From positions 801,501 to 865,500 of the forward strand of contig JAWHQI010000505.1 in assembly GCA_033032865.1 (NCBI GenBank): a stretch of DNA of 64,000 nucleotides. The letters run 5' to 3'. Positions 31,634-43,901 of this stretch are shown one piece after another. The DNA comes from Dactylorhiza incarnata (taxonomy: Eukaryota > Streptophyta > Magnoliopsida > Asparagales > Orchidaceae). The notes beneath the pieces are model-generated. The model saw only the letters and a program-made list of their open reading frames with translations, ran no database searches and had not been told where the DNA came from. Made by a program: the position numbers and the translations under genes. How positions within the stretch are numbered: the first letter of the stretch is position 1; every line of letters starts with the position of its first letter.

Positions 31634-31930
31634 CGTTGCTCTATTTATATGGGTATTATTTAATTTTTCCTTAGAGAGAGATGCTGATTTGACTTAATAT
31701 TTAGTTGATTTAATTAACCTATCCCGTCTCAGTAGATCCGCTTAGACGGAGAACTAAATCGCTGGGACAAGGTAATGTTAACCGCTGAGACGACTTAGCT
31801 GTCTCAGCGGTTCAGCTCACACTTTCTCAGCTGAACTCACTGCCTAGCCATGAATCCTTTTAAATAAGATTGTTTGTCTCCTTAATCATGTCACTAAGTG
31901 TTTTTAAGTATCAATATATCTTAGCAATGC

Positions 31931-32140
31931 TTAAGATACAAAATAACATGCATGATAGATAATATGAAATGTTGATGACTTTTCAATATTCAACATTCTT
32001 AGCTCAATCTTGAATAAATTAAACTTAGACTCGTCCAATGGCTTTGTAAAGATATCAGCAACTTGATTGTTAGTGGAGACATATTCAAGGCAAATATCTG
32101 TATTTTCTATATGTTCTCTAATAAAATGATACCTGATTTC
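31931..32140 (-). pseudogene. C2 RNase H, C-terminal part (right side is beyond S1)
   Basis: The sequence RYHFIREHIENTDICLEYVS, NQVADIFTKPLDESKF is the copia RNase H end. Its preceding residues (SHSRTKYIEI) lie at 41185-41250 on the other side of S1, showing that S1 inserted into this domain. Confidence 0.88.
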
Positions 32141-33212
32141 TGTTGGATCGATAGGCACCCTTGGAGGGGGGGTGAATAAGGGAATAAAAATCTTTTTATA
32201 AGTTGAAGCAATTTACTAAATTGTTTTTAAATAAATGAAAGTGAAATAACAATTTAGTTGAAAATAATTTGCAATGTAGGAATTAACGCCAAATGAAAGA
32301 AACCAAGTAAACAAAAATAGAGAAATGATTGTATTATATAAAAAAGGTGTTTACATAAATTTGATTTCAATATCGCTAAAAATCGGAGGCGTACAAATAC
32401 AAATACTTTTTCCTTTTCTATACCGACTCGTATCCCCACGAACCGGTTGGCTTTAGCCTATTCTTCCTCGGATATGGCCTCAAGCCGCTCTATCCAATCC
32501 TTCCCCGAATATGGCCTTGAGCACCCCCTATATCTAATCACCTAGACCTAGTCGCCAACACATGCGACGAATTCCCCCTAAGCCGCGTAAGGACCTAGTC
32601 GCCAACAAAAGGCGATTTATCTATAAAGATTCACAATAAAGAAATAATACAAATAAAAACTCCTCTATGAGATTTTTTGGATTTGATGATGAAGACCGAT
32701 GTAGCATAAGCGAGGTTGAAGCGATCGTTCTTCGGATGCAACGTGATGGCTTCCTTCTCCAGAAATCTTCTTTAGCTTTGAGTGGGAGAAGACTTTTCGG
32801 CAGAGTAACAATAATGGAATTTTGGCACTTGTATTCTCTCTGGGATAAGTTGCCAAAATGAGAGAGAAAGCTTCAATTTATAGAGCTTCGAGATAGCGCA
32901 TGCACTAGATCCTAACACCTGCGGTAGTGTTCGTGTAGAGATGGTTATGAAACCGTCGTGGCGTGGCGTTGTTCACGATCTGGAGATAGCGCCAGGCGGT
33001 AGCTACTAGCGCCTGCGGTAGCGCTAACGCCTGCGGTATCCACTAGCGCTGGCGGTAGTGCTCTAGTTCAGAAATTTGGTTCCAAGCTGCTTTCTACCTG
33101 TGGAGTATTGCACCTATAGTTCCTGCACACTATAAACACATGACACGCAAGATCAAATACAATATGGGATTTGTTATTCTCAGACAAAGGGATGCGACAC
33201 ACATGTCCAACA
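32141..33212 (-). repeat. S1 3' LTR
   Basis: Starts TGTTGGATCGATAGG and ends CACATGTCCAACA. It contains CTAGCGCC/GCGGTAGCGCTA palindromic words at 32890-33070 and the minus-strand TATA CTATAAATTG at about 32873-32882. Confidence 0.92.
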
Positions 33213-35030
33213 ATCTCCCCCTTTTGATAATAACAAATCCTCTTAGCAAGAAATCAACAATGGTATTTATAGTATATGAAAAGCGAGACAATAGTGCATA
33301 CTATAGTATATGATAAGCATGAGAATAGTGCATACTCCCCCTATCTTAATGCTCCCCCTACATAGATGCAATTTATGTTTTACTCCCCCTAAATGATAGA
33401 TTACATGAATTATTCTCAACTTAATCTTCTAGATTTCTCCTCTAGATTTCTTCAATTAATCTCCTCCTTTTGGTATTATCAAAAGAAGGTGGGGTAAGGG
33501 AAGTAAGGAGACATTCTTTAGGAATTATAAATCATGATCGAGCTTTTGTAATATATGTAATGATAAAGAGTTTAAGCATAGCATATAAAAGATTTCAACT
33601 AAATAAATAAGAGTTTTAAGCAAGCGGAAGATTATAAGAAACATCTTTTTGTAAGCATGAAAATCATAAGTATAAATATGAGTTTAAATTCAAAATGTAA
33701 AGATGTTTTAATCTTTTTGAAATCTCATAGTTTTCCATAAAGTTACCAAGCATGAAATGAATATATCAAAAAGGGAATATACTACAATGTTAATTAATTT
33801 CAAATTTAAAAGATTCCAAACATTGTAGAGATCATGCTAGGTTATCTAGTGCATTTCTTATATAAAGAGTAGTATAGATAAAGCATCAGAATCCAATACT
33901 CATGAGAAGAAGTGTTATGAAAGGTAATGATGTGCACATAAGTGTATTTTGAGTTATGTTAACAAGTGATTTAAATCACAAAATACAAGACATATGTAGA
34001 ATAAAGTGCACAATAAAACACAAGTATATTAACTTTCACACACTTTTTAATGCACATATTTTTTTAAAAAAGTGGTGTAATAACCAAGGTTTGCACAAGA
34101 CACTTTACTATTCTTTCCAAGGTGTTCAACCTCACAATGCTTATGAAGACTTATCAGGAGGTTCAAGTAGTGCTTGGTGGAGTTATATTTGTCTATTTTT
34201 TTGTTCACTTTTGTGAGACAATATTCTCCGAATACACTTATTTTGCAAACCTAACACAATTTTTAAACTCAACCACTTTTCTTAATTTCTTAAGTGCAAT
34301 TCAAATGTAGTGTATGTAATAAACTTATGCAAGTTTTAATTCATTGTACAATTACAATACACAAGCAAGCATTTTTAGATTTAAACACACATGTAGATTA
34401 CCAAAATAAGTGAGTGAAAATGTATCATTATCAATCACAAAATATTTACTCATACTTAGAGGCATGCTAAGCTTGGTTCTACACATATTTTTTAATACAA
34501 TTGATGCACTTAATTAGATATATCAAAGCATGATAAGCAAAACAATGTTTATAGTAATATGAAGGAATAAATTTTAATATTGTAAATAATTCTAAATAAT
34601 AGAATTCATACATGCTTGATATTAACAATAAAGATCATACAATTTTTTTGTTTTTATTGAAAATTTTAATGAAAAAAAAAACTAAAAAACTATTTTTGTA
34701 TTTTTGTATTTTGAAATTTTGTAGTTGATTTTCCATAATATAAATAAAACAAAAATAACAATGTCAGAAATACAAAACTAAGTAGTACATATAAACTAAC
34801 ATAATTTAATAATTTTTAGAAATTTTAAAAAACAGGAAAATTGAACACCCACGCTAGCGCCGGCGCTAGCGCTAGCGCGACAAACAGTCAGAGAAATTTT
34901 GAGAATTTTAGAATTCTGTTTTTTGATATTTATTAAGAGTCTTAATAGAAGTCATATGCAGAAATTTTGTAATTTTTGGAGAAGTCTTGATTGCTCAATT
35001 TGCATAAAACTTTAGCGTTTCTCAAATAAC
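33213..35030. other. S1 3' non-coding region with repeated CTCCCCCT
   Basis: No credible ORF. Directly inside the LTR is ATCTCCCCCTTTTGATAA (minus-strand PPT). Further CTCCCCCT copies follow at about 33336, 33352 and 33382. A CTAGCGCCGGCGCTAGCGC palindrome lies at about 34856-34880, the same word as in the LTR. The similar region of S2 (53959-58144) shares phrases such as CAAGGTGTTCAACCTCACAA and ACTTATCAGGAGG. Confidence 0.7.
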
Positions 35031-36122
35031 TCATCCTAAGATGTCTAAGACTCCTAATTTCAACCTTAACATTTGAAACCTTGCATCGGGAAGACGTTTA
35101 GTAAATATATCAGCAAGTTGAGAGTCTGTGCCAATGAAACTTATTCTAACATTTTCCTTTTTAATGTGATCCCTTATGAAATAATGACGTACATCTATAT
35201 GTTTGAATCTAGAATGGTGTACCGGATTATTTGTAAGATCAATGACACTTTTGTTGTCACATTTTAATTCAATATGTTTTAGATGAACACTAAAGTCCTC
35301 TAGGGTTTGACTCATCCATAGTGCTTGTGCACAACAACTCCCTAGTGCAATGTATTCAGCATCCGTGGTGGAGAGTGCAACCAAATTTTGTTTTTAACTA
35401 GACCATGCAACTAATGAAGGTCCTAGAAAATGGCAAGTACCGCTAGTGCTTTTTCTATCAAGTGAGCATCCGACGTAGTCCGAATCGGAATAGCCATGAA
35501 GTGTAAATGAATTATTGTGCGGGTATCATAATCCTAATCTAGTTGACCCAATTAGATATCTAAAAATATATTTTACCGCTTTTAAATGAGATTCTCTTGG
35601 ATTGGCTTGAAATTGAGCACATAAACATACGACAAACATAATATCGGGTCTAATTGCACTTAGATAAAGTAGAGATCCTATCATACCTCTATATAAAGTT
35701 TGATCAATTGAAATTCCTGATTCATCTTTTCCTAATTTTAGTGATGCACTCATTGGTGTAGAAGCATGTTTAAGGTTTTCAAATCCAAAGCGTTTAAGCA
35801 TATCATGCACATATTTGGTTTGATATATAAAAATACCATCATTTCTTTGTGATATTTGAAAACCAAGAAAATAAGAAAGTTCTCCTACTAGACTCATTTC
35901 AAATTCATTTTTCATCACTAAAACAACTTCATTACACAACTCTTCATTAGTAGATCCAAAGATTATATCATCAACATATATTTGCAAAATAATCATATCA
36001 TAATTATTGTGCTTAATGAAGAGAGTATTATCGGCACTTCCTATAATATAACTGTGCTTTAATAAAAATGATGTAAGTCTTTCATACCATGTACGTGGCG
36101 CTTGTTTTAAGTCATAAAGCAT
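35031..36122 (-). pseudogene. S1 reverse transcriptase (C-terminal half) and RNase H
   Basis: The frame 35526-36122 carries YDLKQAPRTWYERL and the catalytic QIYVDDIIFGST with both aspartates kept, then FLGFQISQ and SLLYLSAIRPDI. After a break, in the same frame, RNase H follows (35031-35384): STTDAEYIALGSCCAQALW, LKCDNKSVIDLTNNP, QLADIFTKRLP. Between them at least one stop interrupts the frame. Confidence 0.9.
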
Positions 36123-36175
36123 TTTTTCTAGTTTATAAACATGATTGAGAAATTTTTCACTAATAAAACCAGGGG

Positions 36176-37597
36176 TTATTCAACATAAATTTCTTCTTTT
36201 ACAAACCCGTTTAGAAAGATACTTTTTACATCCATTTGAAATATTTTTATTCTTTTAAAGCTTGCAAATGCTAGAAAAATTCGTATAGATTTCAATCTAG
36301 CAACGGGTGCAAAAGTTTCATCAAAATCTATCTCCTCGATTTGAGAATATCCTTGTGCTACTAAGCGTGCCGTATTTTTAGTAATTCTAGACTCACCATC
36401 TAATTTATTATTACAAATCCATTTTACACCTACAACTAGGTGATTAGATGGTCTTTCTACTAATTTCCAAACACTATGTCGCTCAAATTGTTCTAACTCT
36501 TTATTCATAGTCAAAAACTAAAATTCATCATTTAAAGAGGTAGAAACGGTTTTTGATTCTATTTTTGAAACAAAACATATATTTGAATAATATTCATGAA
36601 GAGAAGAGCGAATTTTTACTCCAATAGATGGTTCACCAATTATTAGCTCCCGTGGATGATCTTTTGTAAATTGCAAGACGCTTGGAGGCACATAATCATC
36701 TTCTTTTGCCTCCTCTTCCTTTTCTTTGGAAGGTTCCTCGTCACCATGCTCCAAAGGTGGTAAGAGATCATCCTCTTTGCCTGCGGAAAGTCTTTCTACA
36801 CAAGGAACATGCTCATCAAATTTCACATTAATCGACTCTTCAACTTTACTAGTTCTTTTATTAAAAATTCTATAAGCTTTACTAGTTGAAGAGTACCCAA
36901 GAAAAGTTCCTTCATCGCATTTTTCATCAAACTTTCCCAAGCTATCTTTAGTATTCAAAATAAAATATTTACAACCAAAAACTTTGAAGTAAGATATGTT
37001 AGGCTTCTTTTTAAAATAAAGTTCATAAGGTGTGTGATTAAGAGATGGGCGAAGCATGATTCTATTCATAACATAACATGAGGTATTTACGGCTTCAGCC
37101 CAAAAGGACTTAGGCAATTTATATTCACATAGCATAATGCGTGCTAGTTCTTGAAGTGTCATATTCTTTCTTTCTACAACACCATTTTGTTGTGGTGTGC
37201 GTGGTGCGGAGAACTCATGTTTAATGCATAACATATCACAAAAAGAAGTAAACTTTTCATTTTCAAATTCTCCTCCATGATCCGAGCGATTGCATTTAAT
37301 TTTTAAATCGCTTTTATTTTGAATACGAGTACATAATTTTGCAAATTCGCAAAATGCATCGGATTTGGATGAGAGAAATAGTGTCCAACAATATCTTGAA
37401 AAATCATCTATTAAAACATATGTATATGATCTACCACCAAGACTTGTAGTGCTAACGGGACCAAAAAGATCCATATGTATTAATTGCAAGGGTCTTGCAG
37501 TAGAAATAAATTTTTTACTTTTGAAAGAGGATCTAGTAAATTTACCCTTTTGACATGGTGAACAAAGTGAAGGTAAAGTTCCATTTAACATAGGCAA
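36176..37597 (-). pseudogene. S1 integrase and N-terminal reverse transcriptase
   Basis: Frame 36518-37597 holds the integrase core: LIHMDLFGPVSTTSL, IDDFSRYCWTLFL, RSDHGGEFEN, FSAPRTPQQNGVVERKN and FWAEAVNTSCYVMNR, so the catalytic D, D and E are present. A stop at 36518 separates it, in the same frame, from the RT start (36176-36514): [39 protein letters not shown] frameshift before 36122 breaks the RT. Confidence 0.92.
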
Positions 37598-38100
37598 TCC
37601 TCTAATTTAATTACTTTTGGCAAGTTTCACAATAAGCTTTGTGCTAGCATGTCCTAGCCGTCTATACCAAAGTTCCAATTCATCATTTTTAGTGATAAAA
37701 CTTTTTATAGATGATTTAGAAAGATCATGAAAAGAAACTATATAAATATTATGTATTCTTGGTGCATTTAGTAAAATATCTTTTGTAGTAGGATTGGATA
37801 TTTTGCATAAATTAGTGGAAGATTCAAATAAAACATCTAATCCTTTGTCACATAATTGGATAATAGAAATTAGATTGTGTTTTATCCCTTTTACATAAAG
37901 AATATTAGATATCGTAAATGATTCGTTACCAACTATACCACTTCCGATCCCATGATCCTTCCTTTTCTGTTATCGCCAAATGTCACGATCCCTCCCTTCT
38001 TCTTTTCTAGGCTAAGGAACTTTGCTTTATTGCTCGACATATGCTTGGAGCATCCAGAATCCAAGTACCACACGTCTTCATTGTCTTTAGCCTTCCTGCA
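37598..38100 (-). pseudogene. S1 protease and GAG-pre-integrase region
   Basis: The minus strand reads EDVWYLDSGCSKHM, the copia protease active-site context (DSG plus the downstream CSKHM zinc-like motif), then ILYVKGIKHNLISI and LWYRRLGHAS, the HHCC part of integrase, in partly broken frames. It links gag to the integrase core. Confidence 0.8.
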
Positions 38101-38103
38101 CAT

Positions 38104-40053
38104 CTAGAAAGAATATGAGAGTAAAGATCTGGATACCCAAGCGGTAACACCCATAGAATAAGTGGAAGCTTTAGGTACCCAGATTTGCTTTAAAGTAGTT
38201 TGTTTCACTTTCCTGCAAGAACTAGACGTGTGACCTAACCTATAACAGTTTGCACACAAAATAAAGGGGGTTGAGACCCTTTTCTGGAATTTTGTGTTAT
38301 TCTTGCTGGAAGGAATTAGATTTACAGAAGGAAAAGATTTTGTAAAAGAAAATGCTGGATTTTTGTATGAGGTGCTAGCGTCGGCATTAGTGGCTAGCGC
38401 CGATCGGTATCCCTCACCTCGATATCCGAGCCCAAATTTTCCAGAACCGTAGCACTGGTTTCCTAAAATCATATCTAGTGGTTTTTGGCCTATTCCAAAT
38501 TTTTTAATGGCCATGGTGAGATCATGAACTTGTGCTTTAAGTGATGAATTTTCTTTCACTAGCATGACACACCTATTTTCAAAACCTTTTTTATTAATTT
38601 TAATTTGCAAAAGAGAGGCTTCTAATTTTCTTTATAATTCCCCCTTCTCTTTTGTAAGAGTTTTGGCATGGGAGAGGGCTTTAGAAAGAGAATCTTCAAT
38701 ATCTTTTTCCATTTAAATGGAGTGATCACACTCTTGGCAAGAAACCTTTCTTTTTTCCAAAACAATTAATTTTTTGGAAAGCTTTTGATTTTCTTTAATT
38801 AGAGATTCATTTTCACGATTCAATAAAATACTATCTTTCATATTTTTATCAAAAGCTTTGCAAGTTTCAAGAAATTCATTAAAAAGTTCATCATAAGTGG
38901 GAGGAGTTACCTCAATGTCTCTAATAACAATGGTATCGTCGTCGTCGTTTCCATGTCCCATGAGGCACATGTTTATTTCCTCATCTTCGCTTGATGAAGA
39001 CCTGTTTGCTTCTTCGGAGGAGGAGGAGTCATCCCATGTTTTAGCTTTTAGCACCTTCCTCTTTTCCTTCCCTTTGTGCCGCTTTTCCTTTTTCTCCTTC
39101 AAAAACTTTGGGCACTGACTCTGAATATGCCCGATCTTCCTGCAATTTTAGCATTCTGGTGGAGGTCTTTCTTCTTCATCGTCGCTCTCCTTTTCGTTCT
39201 TTGAAGATGACCCTTTCCATCTTCCATACTTTTGGAGATATTTCCAGAAGGTGTTTCTCCTTTCCGGATTTCTTATGAACTTTCGGAAGTTCTTTACCAA
39301 GAGACTTTCTTCATCTTCATCCTCATCCTCTTGGCACTCCCTCTTTGATTTTAGTGCCAACGCCTTCTTCTTTGACTCCTTGTTGCATTCATCGTAATGG
39401 ATCTTGAGTTCTACCTCATGGGTTTTGAGATTCCCAATGAGGCTCTCAACCTGGAGCATTCTTAGATTGTGCGACTCCGAGATAGTCGTCACCTTTGGAT
39501 TGAATTTTGGAGGAATAGATCGAAGAATCTTTCGGACCAAGTCGTCGTTGGAGAAGGTCTTTCCAAGTGATTTGGAGGCATTGACGATCTTGGTGAAGCG
39601 TGTGTACATTGCATCAATATCTTCGCTTTCATCCATCCGAAACTTTTCATATTCTGACTCCAGTTGGAAAAGTTTCGAATCATTAACCTGCTATGTACCT
39701 TCATGAGTAATTTTCAAATGATTCCAAATATCTTATGCAGTATTACATGTGGAAATTCTATTAAACTCATTTCTATCCAACGCACAAAATAAAGCATTCA
39801 TGGCCTTAGCGTTATTTTTGCATTTAAGTTTATCCCTCTCATCCCATTTATCTTTTGGTTTTTCTATTGTTATCTCTCCAACTACAATTGTAGGAGGAGA
39901 GTATTCCTCTTCTACCATATTCTATACCTCAATATCTAGGGTCATAAGAAAACATCGCATCCTGTTTTTCCAATAATTATAATCTGACCCAGTAAATAGT
40001 GGAGGTCTACTAATTCTCTGACCCTCGAAAAAAGCAAGATCATAAGACGCCAT
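38104..40053 (-). pseudogene. S1 gag
   Basis: One reading frame of about 650 codons with several in-frame stops. The start MASYDLAFFEGQ is followed by RPPLFTGSDYNYWKNRM, the copia gag N-terminus. MNALFCALDRNEFNRI and FTKIVNASKSLGKTFSNDDL are gag core. A zinc knuckle (CxxCRKIGHIQSQC) has a stop codon directly after its first Cys (39148-39150). A long Ser/Asp/Glu-rich and coiled-coil extension follows, then a second zinc knuckle CANCYRLGHTSSSC and the IWVPK end. The long extension is typical of Sirevirus gags. Confidence 0.9.
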
Positions 40054-40087
40054 TATTCCTGGTTTTTAAACCAATTTGGAATAACCC

Positions 40088-40100
40088 ACTTTGATACCAC
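40088..40100 (-). promoter_or_regulatory. S1 primer-binding site
   Basis: The minus strand reads TGGTATCAAAGTGGG two bases inside the 5' LTR, complementary to initiator tRNA-Met with one change from the usual TGGTATCAGAGC. Confidence 0.85.
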
Positions 40101-40101
40101 T

Positions 40102-41179
40102 TGTTGGATCGATAGACGCCCTTAGAGAGGGGTGGGGGTGAATAAGGGAATAAAAATCTTTTTTTAAGTTGAAACAATTTACTAAATTGTTTTTAAATAA
40201 ATGAGAGTGAAATAACAATTTAGCTGAAATTAATTTGCAATATAGGAATTAACGCCAAATGAAAGAAATCAAGTAAACACAAATAGAGACATGATTGTGT
40301 TATATAAAAAAGGTGTTTACATAAATTTGATTTCAATATCGCTAGAAATCGGAGGCGTACAAATACAAATATTTTTTCCTTTTCTATACCGACTCGTATC
40401 CCCCCGAACCGGTTGGCTTTAGCATATCCTTCCCCGGATATGGCCTCAAGCCGCTCTAGTCAATCCTTCCTTGGATATGACCTTGAGCACCCCTAGATCT
40501 AATCACCTAGACCTAGTCGCCAACACACGCGACGAATTCCCCCTAAGTCGCGCAAGGATCTAGTCGCCAACACAATGCGATTTACCTATAAAGATTCACA
40601 ATAAAGAAATAATACAAATAAAAAGTCCCTCTATGAGATTTTCTGGAGTTGATGATGAAGGACAGTTGTTGCATAAGCGAGGTTGAAGCGATCGTTCTTC
40701 GGATGCAGCGTGATGGCTTCCTTCTCCAGAAATCTTCTTTAGCATTGAGTGGGAGAAGACTTTTTGGCAGAGTAATAACAATGAAATTTTGGCACTTTTA
40801 TTCTCTCTGGGATAAGTTGCCAAAATGAGAGAGAAAGCTTCAATTTATAGAGCTTTGAGATAGCGCCTGCGCTAGCTCCTAATGCCCGCGGTAGCGTTCA
40901 TGTAGAGGCGGTTACGAAACCGTCGCGGGGTGGCGTTGTTCACGATCTGGAGATAGCGCCAGACGGTAGCTACTAGCGCCAGCGGTAGCGCTAACGCCTG
41001 TGGTATCCACTAGCGCTGGTGGTAGTGCTCTAGTTCAGAAATTTGGTTCCAAGTTGCTTTCTACCTATGGAGTATTGCACTTATAGTTCATACACAATAT
41101 AAACACACGACAAGCAAGATCAAATACAATATGGGATTTGTTATTCTCAAACAAAGGGATGTGACACACATGTCCAATA
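40102..41179 (-). repeat. S1 5' LTR
   Basis: Nearly matches 32141-33212. It ends CACATGTCCAATA (CA changed to TA). The TATA-like CTATAAATTG lies at 40841-40850 on the minus strand. The differences between the two LTRs indicate moderate age. Confidence 0.92.
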
Positions 41180-41184
41180 ATTTC

Positions 41185-42498
41185 TATATACTTAGTCCTG
41201 CTATGAGAGACATGATTCTTAGCAATTGAAATTGCACTGGATGAGTGACAGAATAGTGGAGAGTGACTTACCTTGAGGTTGTAGTCCTCTAGCTGGTGTT
41301 GTATCCACGGAATTTGTGCACAACATCTCCCTACAGCAATGTACTCAGACTCAGCTATGGATATTGCCACACTAGTCTATTTCTTTCTACTCCATGTGAT
41401 CAATATCCTGCCTAGGAATTGACAAGTATCACGTGTGCTCTTCCTATCAACTTTGCAGCCTGCAAATTCAGCATCTGAAAATCTAATTAGTTCAAAATCA
41501 TTATTTTTAGGGTACCAAAGACCAAGTGTTTGGTTGTCCTTAAGGTATCTCAATATCCTTTTAGCAGCTGAGTAATGAGATTCCTTAGGGCATGCTTGAT
41601 ACCTAGCACAGACACATGTAACATGCGTAATATTTAGTCTACTAGCAGTTAGATATAATAGGGATCCAATGATGCATCTGTACATGAATTCATCAAAGGG
41701 TTTTCCCTTCTCATCCTTGTCCAGGGAAATGTTGGACACCATGAGAGTTTTCATGGTGGAGGCTGACTCCATCCCAAATTTCTTTATAAGCTCCCTAATA
41801 TACTTAGTCTGAGAGATAAAAAAACCTTCATCAGACTGTTTCACTTGGAGGCCTAGAAAATACATGAGCTCTCCCATACTGCTCATCTCAAACTCCCCCT
41901 GCATAAGGTTGGCAAATCTTTTGGAAAAGTTGTCATCAGTAGACCCAAAAATTATGTCATATACATAAATTTGGACTAGTAGACACTTGCCCTTTGTTTC
42001 CCTAAGAAACAATGTACTATCTATCTTTCCCATTAATAATTTGTTCTTGATGAGAAAGCTAGACAATGTCTCATACCATGCCCTAGGGGGTTGCTTTAGA
42101 CCATATAAGGCTTTCTTAAGTAAACAGACATGAGAGGTTAAAGTTGGATGAACAAAACCTGAGGGCTGCTCCACATATACCTCTTCCATCAAATTTCCAT
42201 TCAGGAAGGCAGACTTTACATCCATTTTGTAGACCTTGAACCCTTTGTAGGAAGCATAGGCAAGGAATAACCTTATGGCATATAACCTTGCAACAAGGGC
42301 AAAGGTTTGGTCAAAATCTATTCCTTCTTCTTGCATATATCCTTTGGCTACCAATCTTGTCTTGTTCTTGATGATGACACCATTCTCATCTAACTTATTC
42401 ATGTAAATCCACTTGGTGCCAATTATATTGTGTCCTTGAGGTTTTGGCACCAACTTCCACACCTTGCACCTTTTGAATTGTTGAAGCTCCTCTTGCAT
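41185..42498 (-). pseudogene. C2 reverse transcriptase and N-terminal RNase H
   Basis: The frame 41377-42498 is copia [70 protein letters not shown]. The catalytic box reads [12 protein letters not shown], so the first catalytic Asp of YVDD is replaced by Tyr and the enzyme should be dead. RNase H follows in the same frame after a stop near 41374 (SIAESEYIAVGRCCAQIPWI) and is cut at 41184 by S1. Confidence 0.92.
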
Positions 42499-42698
42499 AG
42501 CATGAATCCAGAAGGTATCTTAGTTGTCTTCCTCAAACTTTTTGGGCTCTACCTGATATAGAAAGCTCAGGAATAGAGCTTCATTGTGAGCCCTGCTTTT
42601 GGTGATCACATCTAGGTTCTCATTTCCAATAATTAGGTTCCTTGAGTGATCCCTCAAATGCCTAGTTGCTGCAGGCAATCTGTCAGCATTCTGCTGCA

Positions 42699-43341
42699 CT
42701 ACCCTAAACCCTCTAGAGCAGCAGGTTCTTCAACAGCCTGCTCATCTTCATCTTGAAGTGCTTCAATCTCTGAATTGATTCTGTTAAAGCTGGGTGTGTC
42801 TTGTATAGATAGTTCTTGCATCTTCTTATCATTTCCTGTCAAAATTGGAGAACTGGACCAGCCCTTATAAAGTAAGCTAGTCTTATCAAAGACAACATGC
42901 ATGGATTCCTCAACAACACGAGTCTTGGCACAAACTTTGTCAGTTGGAATTTTCCATTATTTAAAATATAGCATTTGCAACCAAAGATTCTAAAATATGA
43001 AATTATTGGTTGTTTGCTTTTCAGAATCTCATAGGGGTTTTTTCCAAGGGACTTATTGATGGAAGCTCTATTCATAACAAAACAAGCAGTATTGATTGCC
43101 TCAGCCCAGAAATATTCTGGGAGTGAGGAGTCACTAAGCAATGTTCTGTCAGCTTCTATCAAGGTCATATTCCTCTTCTCAGCCACACCATTTTGTTGTG
43201 GAGTCCTTAGGGAGGAAAACTCTTAGGTGATACCAAATTTTTGACAAAATTTTGTCATGGCCCCAGATTGAAATTTTGTATCATGGTCAGTTCTAGTTTT
43301 GACCATAGTACATTGTAGTTCATTCTGAATTGCCTTGACAT
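42699..43341 (-). pseudogene. C2 integrase, C-terminal part
   Basis: After several frame breaks the minus strand encodes TPQQNGVAEKRNMTLIEADR and EYFWAEAINTACFVMNRASI, the end of the integrase core, and downstream FGCKCYILNNG. The segment between 42499 and 42838 is the degraded integrase-RT linker. The hAT MITE at 43342 splits it from its N-terminal part. Confidence 0.85.
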
Positions 43342-43901
43342 TAGGGCAACAATAACTGAAGAACCGAGAACCGGACTGAAACTGAACCGAACCGAATGGT
43401 TTGGGTCGGTTCGAGTCCGGTTCTCATAATACCGGAACTGATAATTCGGCTCGGTTCCTGGTTCCAAGGGTCGGGTACCCAGAACCGACCCGAGAACTGA
43501 CTATTAATGCTAAAGAAAATATTTTGAGACAACGGTTATAGTCGTACTGCTTAATACGCGAAAATAATTGATAATATAGTCGTATTGCTAAAGATAATAG
43601 TTGTTGTACTTGTGTAGTTCTATGACTTTAATATTATAAAAAGTCCTTATTCAATTATTTTGAGACATTGATAATGTATTACAAAGAATCATGAGTTTGA
43701 AGAGCCATTTTTTAATTATTTTGAGACATAGGTAGAACCGAGAACCGAACCGGAACTGAACCGAAGCAAATGGTTCGGATTTGGTTCTATACTTTAGGAC
43801 CATTGGTCGGTTCCGGTTCCAAAAGTTTTGAACCGAACATATATGGGTCGGTTCTTAGTTTTGGGTGGAACCAAACCGAACTGATCCGAGTTGCACCCCT
43901 A
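43342..43901. mobile_element. hAT-type MITE in C2 integrase
   Basis: A 560-bp element flanked by the perfect 8-bp duplication CTTGACAT (43334-43341 and 43902-43909). Ends TAGGGCAAC and GTTGCACCCCTA. The body is rich in GAACCGAACC/GGTTCGGTTC words near both ends. No coding capacity. Its 3' 135-140 bp recur at 44414-44553 because of a later duplication. Confidence 0.92.

Larger units (their letters stand above)
32141..41179 (-). mobile_element. Copia S1 (Sirevirus-like), full-length but degenerate
   Basis: A 9.0-kb element with LTRs of about 1.07 kb, the target duplication ATTTC at 32136-32140 and 41180-41184, a primer site TGGTATCAAAG and a PPT AAAAGGGGGAGAT. Gag, protease, integrase, RT and RNase H are all recognisable but broken. 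A 1.8-kb non-coding region lies between RNase H and the PPT. The CTCCCCCTTTTGATAATAAC context is typical of Sirevirus-like elements; the lineage call is inference. Confidence 0.92.
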
